64,000 nt of DNA from Rhizorhabdus dicambivorans. Lineage in GTDB: Bacteria; Pseudomonadota; Alphaproteobacteria; Sphingomonadales; Sphingomonadaceae. The number at the start of each line of letters is the position of its first letter. The stretch's first letter is position 1. Below, piece by piece: positions 36,929 to 45,339 of this stretch. Location: assembly GCF_002355275.1 (NCBI RefSeq), contig NZ_CP023449.1, forward strand, positions 4,690,001 to 4,754,000, given 5' to 3'. Under the pieces are notes generated by a model. The model made no database searches, had not been told where the DNA came from, and saw nothing but the letters and a program-made list of their open reading frames with translations. The translations under genes were made by a program, and so were the position numbers.

Positions 36929-38011
36929 GTGCCATTTTCGGAAACAATCATTGCTGAAGCTGTCGACCGCTATGACCGGGAACGGGACCGTTACATCAAG
37001 CTTGCCGGCAGGGTAGCGGACCTTTGCCGCGCGATTGTCGATGACAACGCGGTTCGAGCACAGGTCACGTTCCGCACCAAGACAGTGAAAAGCTTTGAGG
37101 GCAAGCTACGCCGCTTTGCAAAACGTCCGGACAAAAACTACGCTTCGGTCGATGAAGTCTTCGCGGAAGTCGGAGACTTTGCGGGCGTTCGGGTAGCCAC
37201 CTATCGGCCTGAGGACGAGCAACGCGTCGCCGAAGCCATCGCAGCGCTGTTCTGCGGGCCCGGCGCCATTTCAGTAGATATTGATCGCAAGGACAAGCTC
37301 AATCCAGCGTCCGGCCAGTTCTATCGCGCGACCCATTGTCAGGTGCACCTCCCGCCCACCGAGCTCATCGGCAATTACGAGAATTTGCGAGGGGCGAGTT
37401 GCGAAATCCAAGTCTGCTCGATGATGGCGCATGTCTGGAACGAGATCGAGCACGACATCGGCTACAAACCGGAAGGCGAAGGCCCCAGCGAAGCCGAACG
37501 CGGCTTGTTGGAGACGCTGGGACATTTGGCCCGCGCTGGAGATGCCGCAATCACCCGCCTGCTTGCCGCCAACACGGCGCGAATGACCGCACAGACTGGC
37601 GATTTTACCGATGTGCACGATTTCGTGGCCCGGCTGAGGCCTCGCCTGCCCGATGCCGATCTGTCGGTCAACGCGGGCCCCGCATTCGATGCGGCACAGG
37701 TTCTGGGCCTGACCTCTCTCGAACAGCTTGAGGCGGCAACGCAAGGCCATGCCATCGATCATGCCTGGGGCGCGGACCGGATCGGCCAGTTCAATGCCCA
37801 CGTTGAGGAGAACGGCCGCTCGGAACTCGGGCTCAACAGTGGTTCGGCCGATCTGGTGCTAGTAGCCCTGCTCGACCGCTATGCCGAGCAGATCGTGAAG
37901 CGACTTTCCGAAGCCGGGGTTCAGTCCCGCCCCGGGCGCCTTATGGTCCTGGCCCGGGCCTACCAAGAGTTCCTTGCCGGCGCCGCTAGCCCGGGACAAT
38001 TTGCGGGATGA
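36929..38011 (+). CDS. RelA/SpoT-type nucleotidyltransferase domain protein
   Basis: A 360-aa protein whose first 190 residues match the (p)ppGpp synthetase fold: RTKTVKSFEGKLRRF (49-63), the Mg-binding GDFAGVRV (82-89), YRATHCQVHL (132-141) and EIQVCSMMAHVWNEIEHDIGYK (159-180). No HD hydrolase or TGS domain is present, so it is a single-function synthetase or tRNA-targeting pyrophosphokinase like the toxSAS/CapRel group. The C-terminal 170 residues are unassigned. The start is a GTG at 36929. Its stop overlaps the start of the next gene (ATGA), so the two are coupled. In this context it may make an alarm nucleotide or modify tRNA upon infection (inference). Confidence 0.82.
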   Translation: MPFSETIIAEAVDRYDRERDRYIKLAGRVADLCRAIVDDNAVRAQVTFRTKTVKSFEGKLRRFAKRPDKNYASVDEVFAEVGDFAGVRVATYRPEDEQRVAEAIAALFCGPGAISVDIDRKDKLNPASGQFYRATHCQVHLPPTELIGNYENLRGASCEIQVCSMMAHVWNEIEHDIGYKPEGEGPSEAERGLLETLGHLARAGDAAITRLLAANTARMTAQTGDFTDVHDFVARLRPRLPDADLSVNAGPAFDAAQVLGLTSLEQLEAATQGHAIDHAWGADRIGQFNAHVEENGRSELGLNSGSADLVLVALLDRYAEQIVKRLSEAGVQSRPGRLMVLARAYQEFLAGAASPGQFAG

Positions 38012-40578
38012 CGGCCACCAGCTTTGTTGAGGACTTGACGAACGAAGCGCTCGCGGGCAGCGAGCCGCCGACCATCGAAGAGATCCGGAATTACCGGCTC
38101 GCTGAGCTTGTCGAGGACTTCGATGTCCGGGTTCGCCTGCGCAATTCGATCACTCTTGCCGCCAAGAGCGGGACATTGCCGCTTCAGACTGTGGGCGAAT
38201 ACCTCGATGCCGGCGATCAGGCGTTCGCTATCCTTGTGCGCAAAGTCAAGAATTTCGGGCGCAATTCGGGCCTTGAACTCGAGGCATTGGTCCATGACCT
38301 GATTGACGGCAAACTCCCGATGGCGGGCGAGGTCGAACCGCCTTGCGAGCCGGTCGATATTCGCACGAAGCTTGCTCCGCTCGGCGACGAGCGGATCGGC
38401 GATCTGGCGCGCGATGAACTGCTTTCGACGCGGCTCACGGCAGTGCTCGGGCGCAGCGCGATCAGTCAGGCGAGGCTCGTCGATGTGGTTGCGGATTTCG
38501 GCCAGGTCAGCGCGCAGCTGCTGAATGAGCCCAATTGTGGCCGCAAGTCCGTCACCGAATTCCGCGCGTTTTGCTACCGTCACGTCGCACGCCTGCTTCA
38601 CGAAGCCGGAACGGATGACGTCGCGTCGACCGTCGCCGGCCTGTTTGGACCGCTGCCGGTCGGAGTGACTAATGTTTCCGGCGCCCCGGGCCAACAGTTC
38701 GGTTTCGATATTCCGGAACATGGCAGCCTGCAGGCCCGGGTCGAATGGCTGCTCGATGAGCTTCCACCACGGTCACGAATGATCCTCGAACGCCGCAACG
38801 GGATCGGGCAGGGCGACTGCGAGACACTTGAAGAGATTGGCCGAGACCTCACCGTTACCCGTGAACGCGTCCGCCAGATAGAAAGCAAGAGCCTCAGGCG
38901 ATTGAAGATGCGCACGCGCCGGGCTCCAATCCGTGAACTGCTGCTCAGCGCGGCTGGCGACAACTGGGATGGACTAGCGGATGGCGGGGCGCGCCTGCTG
39001 AGGACCGAACTTCCTGCCGTCCGGCGGCGCCTCGACCCGTATCTCCGTCTTGCCTGCGACATCGAGCTCCTGTCGCTCGAGGGTCTGCTTAACCTTGTCG
39101 CCCATCCGATGCCCCATGGCTGGCTCGCTCCCGGCGGCGATGCCGAGGAGGTTATGGAGGCGGCCATGGCTTTGCCGGACGTTGACTCATGTCCTTTGCC
39201 CTATCCCGTCGGGGCCTTCGCCGGCGACGTCGACGATGCGGCGATCCAGCTCGCAGCGGAGCTCGTCGCTGATCGGACGATCCGGCATGGCTATCTGATG
39301 CCTGGGCGGGTCGGCACGAGATTGGCTCGGATGGTCCGGCTCCACGCCATGCTGGCCGAAGCCGGGCAGCCCATGGAGATTGCGCGCCTTGTCGGGCAAT
39401 ACCGTTTCCTGTTTCCCGACGACCTGTGCTCGGTTCGGGACGCCGAAATCGTCATGGATGCAGCGCCGCACCTGTTCCTCGAACTGTGCGACGCAGCCTG
39501 GGTTGCCATCAATCTGGGTGGCGAGGAGTTCGGCCCGATTCACGCCTCCTCGCCCGCTCCGCCTCCCGATGAGGAAGGGGGCACGATTGCCTTCGCCCTG
39601 CAACAAACCCTGACCGACCGCGGCCCGACCAGGCTTGCCGACCTCATGGACGAGGCCGAAAGCATCCTGCCCGAAGGACGGTCGGTCAACAGTATCGGTC
39701 CGGTCCTGCTGATGCGCCCGGATCTGTTCGTGCGAGCCCTGCCCGGCGTCTATGCGCTGCCGAACCAGGTGAGCGAATTGCAGGCGGCCATGCCCGCCGA
39801 CTGGCCGGTGCTGTTCAATGACAATCAGGCGCGTCTCTATGCGCTCGCCCGCTACGCCGGCGAAGAACGAGATATCTTTCCGCTCTGGTCTGCCGAAACC
39901 GAGCGGCGCCTTTGCCAATGGGCTCGCCACTCTGGCGGCTCCGGTGTGTTTGCCTCGCTGATGTCGGTCTCCGAGCCCGGTGCGTGGCAGTTGGGCCCAG
40001 GGCAACTCGAGGAATGGGATACGCTGAAGCGCGCGGCCCATTTCGAGATTGCGCCGGTGCTTCGCACTGCCGCGGCATATCAGCTGCCGGACCTTGATCG
40101 CCTGTTCGCAGCACTGCGCTATGCACTGGGCCGGGGCGCCATCAGCTGGTGCGCTTGCAACCGCCTGGTCGGGCGCAAGCTCGATTCTCACACCGGCGCC
40201 GGCCTTGTCGCCCTGCTCCTGGCACTCGGCGCGGTCGAGGAACAGTCTCGCGACGGGTATCGTTGGCAACGCCCGCATCGTGTGAATGGGCGGGCGAAGC
40301 TCTTGGCGGACCGGTGCGAAGCGGCGTTCAAGCTCGCTCCCGAGGCACCGGACTGGAGCAGCCAGCTAGGGCGTGAGCTGGCCGAGGAGGCCTGTTCAAG
40401 CCGCGAACTTGAAGACAGCTGGGCCTCGCTCGACCTGGTGAAGTCCATGTTTGACGGCGCGCAGCAGGCCGACGTCATCGACAGCGATGACCCGCTAGAG
40501 CAGTTGCTCGAAGCACAACGGCGGGCCCGCGATGCCGAACGCCGCCAAGCAACGCTCGACTGGCTGCTGGAGGAATAG
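38008..40578 (+). CDS. Sigma-70 region 4 / RNA polymerase alpha-CTD-like protein, 856 aa
   Basis: A protein with two segments resembling the helix-hairpin of the RNA polymerase alpha C-terminal domain (ILVRKVKNFGRNSGLELEAL, 75-94; LNEPNCGRKSVTEFRAF, 172-188). These are followed by a clear sigma-70 region 4 (LPPRSRMILERRNGI then TLEEIGRDLTVTRERVRQIE, 252-292). The remaining 550 residues are helical and unrecognised. No sigma region 2 is seen, so it is not a full sigma factor. It may bind DNA at -35-like sites and regulate or sense transcription. It is coupled to the RelA/SpoT gene upstream and lies 8 bp before the helicase gene. Confidence 0.75.
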   Translation: MTATSFVEDLTNEALAGSEPPTIEEIRNYRLAELVEDFDVRVRLRNSITLAAKSGTLPLQTVGEYLDAGDQAFAILVRKVKNFGRNSGLELEALVHDLIDGKLPMAGEVEPPCEPVDIRTKLAPLGDERIGDLARDELLSTRLTAVLGRSAISQARLVDVVADFGQVSAQLLNEPNCGRKSVTEFRAFCYRHVARLLHEAGTDDVASTVAGLFGPLPVGVTNVSGAPGQQFGFDIPEHGSLQARVEWLLDELPPRSRMILERRNGIGQGDCETLEEIGRDLTVTRERVRQIESKSLRRLKMRTRRAPIRELLLSAAGDNWDGLADGGARLLRTELPAVRRRLDPYLRLACDIELLSLEGLLNLVAHPMPHGWLAPGGDAEEVMEAAMALPDVDSCPLPYPVGAFAGDVDDAAIQLAAELVADRTIRHGYLMPGRVGTRLARMVRLHAMLAEAGQPMEIARLVGQYRFLFPDDLCSVRDAEIVMDAAPHLFLELCDAAWVAINLGGEEFGPIHASSPAPPPDEEGGTIAFALQQTLTDRGPTRLADLMDEAESILPEGRSVNSIGPVLLMRPDLFVRALPGVYALPNQVSELQAAMPADWPVLFNDNQARLYALARYAGEERDIFPLWSAETERRLCQWARHSGGSGVFASLMSVSEPGAWQLGPGQLEEWDTLKRAAHFEIAPVLRTAAAYQLPDLDRLFAALRYALGRGAISWCACNRLVGRKLDSHTGAGLVALLLALGAVEEQSRDGYRWQRPHRVNGRAKLLADRCEAAFKLAPEAPDWSSQLGRELAEEACSSRELEDSWASLDLVKSMFDGAQQADVIDSDDPLEQLLEAQRRARDAERRQATLDWLLEE

Positions 40579-40586
40579 AGGCCGCC

Positions 40587-42566
40587 ATGACCAAACAATC
40601 CGCCGGACCTGGTGAAGCTCCCTTGTCGCTCAAGGCGCATTACCGCAGCGGGAGGGATGACCTGGCCCAGGACTTCTTCGCCCCGTGTCTGCGTAAGGCG
40701 GTGCGGTACCGCCGGGCGGTCGGGTACTTTTCGACCTCGGCGCTCCTTTCCTGGGCCGACGCGCTTTTGCGGTTTGCGCATGACGGCGCGCTCACCGCGC
40801 AGTTGATCGCCTCGCCCGAACTGTCTTCGGCCGACGCCGCGACCTTGCGTTCGCTCCAGGACCCAGAGCGGATCGCCGCCTATCAGGCGATGATCGTCGA
40901 TCGCGTGCTTGGCGAGATTGTCGCCCTGCTGGATAGCCCGGATGACCGCCGGTTGCGCGCCAATGTCTTTGCCTGGCTGGTGGCGAACGAGCGGGTCCAG
41001 CTGAAATTCGCCTTTCCCGAGCATGTCGAGGATGCCGGCATCTTCCACGAAAAGATCGGTGTGTTCGATTTTCCTGGCGGTGCGCAGGCGGCCTTCACCG
41101 GGTCCGCCAACGAAACGATCAGCGGGCACCGCAACAACTACGAATCCGTCGATGTCTATCGGAGCTGGGCTCCCGGCGAGCTCGAGCGGGTCAAGGTCAA
41201 GGTCGAGCAGTTTGAGGAAGCCTGGGCCAATCTGGCGCCCGGTCTCAAGGTGTTGTCACCTTCGACGGCCGTCCTCGACCGCATTCGCGAGCGCGCGCCG
41301 CGCGGCACCGCCCCGACCCCAGAACCTGAACCGGCGCCAGCAGTCTCGGATCCGCGTTGGGCGCACCAGGATGAGGCGGTCGCGGCCTTTCTCGAGGCGC
41401 GGGCGGGGGTCCTCGAAATGGCTACCGGCACGGGCAAGACCCGCACGGCGCTGAAGATCCTCTCGACCCTTGTCGCGCGCGACGCCATCAACACCGCTAT
41501 TGTCACGATGGAAGGGACCGATCTGCTCGACCAGTGGGCCGACGAGCTGCAGGACTGGAACGCGACTGGCGCCGGGCCGGGATGGCTGATCTACCGGCAA
41601 TACGAACGCCACCACGAATCCGGCGAATATGCACTCGACCCGGCGCGCGCCATCATGGTCATTTCCCGCGGGCAGCTGCGGCCCCTGCTCGACCGGCTCG
41701 CACCAGCGGTGAAGGCGCGAGCGATCATCGTTCATGATGAGGTCCACGGTCTTGGCACCCCGAGCCTGGTCGAGGCCCTCAAGGGGCGGCACGCGGGCTT
41801 CGCCTATCGTGTAGGGCTCAGTGCAACGCCCGAGCGGGCCTACGATGCGCAAGGCAATACGTTCGTTACAGAGGAGCTGGGGCCTGTCCTTTACCAGTTC
41901 CCTCTGGAGATGGCGATTTCGCGCGGGGTGCTGTGCGAGTTCGATTATCTGCCGCTGCCCTATGACCTCACACCAGGCGACCGCGAGCGGCTTCAAGCTA
42001 TTTATGCCCGCAAGGCCGGGCGCGAGCGGGAGGGGCGGCCGATGAGCCGCGAGGAGCTGTGGACCGAGATTGCCAAGGTCTACAAGACCGCCGAGATGAA
42101 GCCGCAGGTATTTGCTGACTTCCTGCCCTCGCGCCCCGAAGTGCTCAAGCGCAGCATCCTGTTTGTCGAGACCCGTGAATATGGCGCGCCCATTCTCGAG
42201 CTACTCCACAAGTACACCCACCTTTACCGAACCTACTATGCCGACGATGACCGCGACCACCTCGTCGCGTTCGCTCGCGGCGAGATCGACTGCCTTGTCA
42301 CATGCCACCGGATCTCCCAAGGCATCGACATCCGTTCGCTCAACACGGTGATCCTGTTTGCATCGGCCCGGGCGCGGCTGGAGACGATCCAGCGGATCGG
42401 GCGTTGCCTGCGGTTCGATCCCTTGCGTCCCGACAAGCGCGCGCTAGTCATAGATTTTGTTCGACCCGCGAGCGCCGGCGACCCGGTGCCCAATGCGGAC
42501 CAGGCTCGCGCGCAATGGCTCAGCGAGCTTGCAACTGTCAGAAAGGGAGATTCCCATGGCGCTTGA
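40587..42566 (+). CDS. PLD-nuclease/SF2 helicase fusion (putative restriction effector)
   Basis: A 659-aa protein. The N-terminal phospholipase-D-like domain has one HKD half-motif: His154-x-Lys156, Asp161 and GSxN at 172-175. An SF2 helicase follows, with Walker A ATGTGKT (279-285), DEVH (384-387) and motif VI QRIGRCLR. One PLD half-site implies dimerisation to form a nuclease, as in BfiI-like enzymes. Fusions of this type occur in restriction systems, including some linked to DNA phosphorothioation. It is probably the DNA-cleaving or unwinding effector of the operon. Its end overlaps the next small gene by 11 bp. Confidence 0.82.
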   Translation: MTKQSAGPGEAPLSLKAHYRSGRDDLAQDFFAPCLRKAVRYRRAVGYFSTSALLSWADALLRFAHDGALTAQLIASPELSSADAATLRSLQDPERIAAYQAMIVDRVLGEIVALLDSPDDRRLRANVFAWLVANERVQLKFAFPEHVEDAGIFHEKIGVFDFPGGAQAAFTGSANETISGHRNNYESVDVYRSWAPGELERVKVKVEQFEEAWANLAPGLKVLSPSTAVLDRIRERAPRGTAPTPEPEPAPAVSDPRWAHQDEAVAAFLEARAGVLEMATGTGKTRTALKILSTLVARDAINTAIVTMEGTDLLDQWADELQDWNATGAGPGWLIYRQYERHHESGEYALDPARAIMVISRGQLRPLLDRLAPAVKARAIIVHDEVHGLGTPSLVEALKGRHAGFAYRVGLSATPERAYDAQGNTFVTEELGPVLYQFPLEMAISRGVLCEFDYLPLPYDLTPGDRERLQAIYARKAGREREGRPMSREELWTEIAKVYKTAEMKPQVFADFLPSRPEVLKRSILFVETREYGAPILELLHKYTHLYRTYYADDDRDHLVAFARGEIDCLVTCHRISQGIDIRSLNTVILFASARARLETIQRIGRCLRFDPLRPDKRALVIDFVRPASAGDPVPNADQARAQWLSELATVRKGDSHGA

Positions 42567-42753
42567 TCCAGCGCTTGAGTCGGCCATTTTCGAGGCCGCC
42601 GAGAAGGAAGGGCAGCCCAGGACCGTGGCCTTGCGTCTCGTTGCCTGGCTGAAAGCGCTGAGCACGGGCGAAACCAGCGAGGAGCAGGACCGGGAGTCCC
42701 ACACACTCGTCTTGAGCGCGGTTGAGCTCAAAGGAGACGACGATGCAGATTAG
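42556..42753 (+). CDS. Small hypothetical protein, 65 aa, between helicase and ATPase
   Basis: Begins MALDPALESAIFEAAEKEGQ and continues as an acidic helical protein (TVALRLVAWLKALSTGE). An AAAGGGAGA supports the ATG at 42556. It overlaps the helicase gene by 11 bp and the ATPase gene by 11 bp, so its translation is coupled to both, which argues that it is a real subunit. No family is recognised. Confidence 0.65.
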   Translation: MALDPALESAIFEAAEKEGQPRTVALRLVAWLKALSTGETSEEQDRESHTLVLSAVELKGDDDAD

Positions 42754-44722
42754 TCTCGCCGGCTGGTCGGTCTCCGGACTTCGCTGCCCCGACATTACCA
42801 TCGATCTTGCGGGCAAGACCGGGCAACCGGCCCAGGTTGCGCTCATCCAGATGCCGAACGGCACGGGCAAGACCACGACGCTTGAATTGCTACGCGCCGC
42901 GCTGACCGGCACGGCAAGCGGCTGGAAGCCCGGCGATGTGCGCGACATGCGCCGACCGGGCGCAACCAACAGCCATGGCGAGTTCCGGGTAACGCTGCTG
43001 GTCAACGGCAGGCCGCTCACATTCGAGATGCTCTTCGACCTCGACGAGGGGACCGTGGCCTATCGGACGACATGGCCCGGCGACGGCGGCGTCCGGTCGC
43101 GCTGGGAACCGCCGGCGAATGTCCGCCAGTTCCTGACGCCGTCGTTCCTCAGCCTGTTCATTTTCGATGGCGAATTTGCGGACAAGCTGATGACTGAAAG
43201 TGCCCATCGCGCCGACGACGCGATTGGCGCCTTGTGTCAGCTCGATTTGCTCGAAAACGTCAAGGCAGTGGTCGAACGCGAGTGGAAGCGGGCAACCAGT
43301 CAGGGCGGACCCAAGAGTTCCGGCGCCCTGGAGAAACTGCACTCCGAACGCGAGCAACTTGTTGCGCAGCAGGCCAAGACGATGAAGGCTCGCGAGCTGG
43401 CGCAGAACAAGCTGGAGCAGGCGAGCGCCGAAGTCGCCGCGCTGCGCAAGAAGATCGACGAGCGGCTGGGGAGCGTCGAGGAAACGAAGTCCCAGCACGC
43501 CGAAGGCCTGCTGGCCCTCGAGCGCGCCAACGCCGCGGTCGCTTCGGCCTCGGGCGAAGTGATGGGGCTGATCCGTATGCCGCTCGCCTTGCATCCCCAG
43601 TTCGCTAGCCAGCTGGTCGACCTCAAGGACAGCCTCGACAAGCTGCGGCTGCCCGAGACCAGCTCCGCGCAGTTTTTCGACGACCTGGTTCAGGACGAGG
43701 AATGCATCTGCGGACGCGCCATGACCGAGGCGGCGCGCCAGGAGATTCGTAAGCGCGCCAAAGGCTACCTCGACTACGACGAGGCCGGGACGATCAATGC
43801 GCTCAAGCACGACATCAGCCGGTTTGTCGCCCCGGCCGAAGGCGAAGGGCGCCACGAGCAACTCGGCCATGCCATCACGGGCCTTGCCAAGGCCCGGCGT
43901 CAGCAACGCGAAGCGCAGCAAACGTTGGAGGTCCTCGCCAAGAAGCTGATCGATGCTGGGGATGAAGAACTCCAGGCCTGGCAGGCTGCCCGCGTCAAGG
44001 CGGAGGGCGAATGCGAGGCCTACACCCGCTCGCTCGCCGAGATTGATGCGGGTGAAGAGGACGCGTCAGGCAGTGCGCTCGCCTCGCTCAAGAACCTTGC
44101 CAAACGGATCAAGGAACTGGACTCGAAGATTGCGGCCCTGACCGAGACCCGCACCCTGCGAGACAAGACCGACGTGATCAATCGGATCCTCGCCCAGGCG
44201 GAAACCGGAGCGCGCGAGGCCATCCGCGCCGAACTGGTCGCGCAAACCAACGAACGGCTCGAACAGGTCCTTGCGAACGACCCCTTGCGCGTCGCGCGCA
44301 TCGACAAGTGCCTTCATCTTGCCCACCAGACCGGCGCGAGCGCTGGCCAGAAGCTTTCCGTCGGCTACACCTTCTTGATGAGCGCGCTCTCGCGCGGCAA
44401 CAACGATTTCCCGCTGGTCGTCGACAGCCCGGCGGGGCCGATTGACGAAGGCGTCCGTCGCAACATCGGAAAGCTCATCCCGCAGCTCTGCAGCCAGTTC
44501 GTCGGCTTTACCATCAACACCGAACGTCCCGGGTTCGTCCCGATGCTCGAGAAATCCTCGGACGACTGCCTGTTTCTGACCCTGTTCCGGCGGACGCCAG
44601 GGACGGCGCGGCTCGAACGGGACCTGCCGGCTGCCGGTGTGACGCAGACGGATACCGCCACGCTCGTTGCCGACCGCGACTATTTCATGAACTTCGACGT
44701 GACCGAAGAGGAGGACAGCTGA
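42743..44722 (+). CDS. SMC/Rad50-like AAA ATPase, DndD-like
   Basis: A 659-aa ATPase with an N-terminal Walker A MPNGTGKTTTLELLR (39-45 core), a long coiled coil (about 190-300 and 400-500) interrupted by a CICG turn like a half zinc hook (EECICGRAM), and a C-terminal ABC-type signature KLSVGYTFL with Walker B LVVDSPAGPID. The plan matches DndD/Rad50. It is the second SMC-like ATPase of the island; the real DndD is encoded at 46821. It probably forms a sensor or loader complex with the 65-aa and 155-aa proteins. The start at 42743 follows AAGGAG. Confidence 0.82.
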   Translation: MQISLAGWSVSGLRCPDITIDLAGKTGQPAQVALIQMPNGTGKTTTLELLRAALTGTASGWKPGDVRDMRRPGATNSHGEFRVTLLVNGRPLTFEMLFDLDEGTVAYRTTWPGDGGVRSRWEPPANVRQFLTPSFLSLFIFDGEFADKLMTESAHRADDAIGALCQLDLLENVKAVVEREWKRATSQGGPKSSGALEKLHSEREQLVAQQAKTMKARELAQNKLEQASAEVAALRKKIDERLGSVEETKSQHAEGLLALERANAAVASASGEVMGLIRMPLALHPQFASQLVDLKDSLDKLRLPETSSAQFFDDLVQDEECICGRAMTEAARQEIRKRAKGYLDYDEAGTINALKHDISRFVAPAEGEGRHEQLGHAITGLAKARRQQREAQQTLEVLAKKLIDAGDEELQAWQAARVKAEGECEAYTRSLAEIDAGEEDASGSALASLKNLAKRIKELDSKIAALTETRTLRDKTDVINRILAQAETGAREAIRAELVAQTNERLEQVLANDPLRVARIDKCLHLAHQTGASAGQKLSVGYTFLMSALSRGNNDFPLVVDSPAGPIDEGVRRNIGKLIPQLCSQFVGFTINTERPGFVPMLEKSSDDCLFLTLFRRTPGTARLERDLPAAGVTQTDTATLVADRDYFMNFDVTEEEDS

Positions 44723-45189
44723 TGGCGCGGTTCCGGCTCCATGAAGACGCTCCCAAATGGTTCAAGAATATCTCCGGCGAACCGTTCAAGACCGATTTCG
44801 ACCAGTACTATTTCTGCCTGATGGCCGGTTTCGCGAGCGGGCGGAGCAATGAGACCGCCGCGACAGTCGAGAAGACCGACACCTTCCCCGAGGACTACAA
44901 GGAGGCCAGCCGCTTCCTCATAGGTCTGCTCGTCATGGCCGAGCTGCGCAATGCCGGGATCGATCTGTCCGAACGCGATGCCGTGCGCGACATGTTCAAG
45001 CGCTTGGTCAAGCCCGATAGCTCCAATCAGCTCACCGACTGGGGTATGCGGCGTCTCAACGCCTATGCTAGCGGGGGGTACGACTACCTCGTCGAGCAGC
45101 GCGAACAGAAGCCGCAATCGAACGAAGAGCTCTTGCGCGATTACCCGCAGCTGATCGAGCGGGCGATCGCAGGCAACGTGGCATCCTGA
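44722..45189 (+). CDS. Hypothetical protein of Dnd-associated operon, 155 aa
   Basis: A soluble, mostly helical protein beginning MARFRLHEDAPKWFKNISGE, with FDQYYFCLMAGFASGRSNET and NQLTDWGMRRLNAYASGGYDYL. I do not recognise the family. Its ATG overlaps the ATPase stop (TGATG), so it is coupled to the SMC-like ATPase and is likely its partner, much as small DndE follows DndD. It is the last gene of the six-gene operon; a 150-bp gap precedes dndC. Confidence 0.65.
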   Translation: MARFRLHEDAPKWFKNISGEPFKTDFDQYYFCLMAGFASGRSNETAATVEKTDTFPEDYKEASRFLIGLLVMAELRNAGIDLSERDAVRDMFKRLVKPDSSNQLTDWGMRRLNAYASGGYDYLVEQREQKPQSNEELLRDYPQLIERAIAGNVAS

Positions 45190-45339
45190 CCGCGATTCTG
45201 TCAGGGTCAGACGGTGGCGGTGCCGGTGCCGGGCAAAAACATAGGGGGATCGCGCGGCTAGGCGGTGGCCTTTTGAGCACTGCCGGGTTAACGTAGCCAG
45301 AAAAGCATCGCGCACTATTGATGAATTGTGATTCCGACC

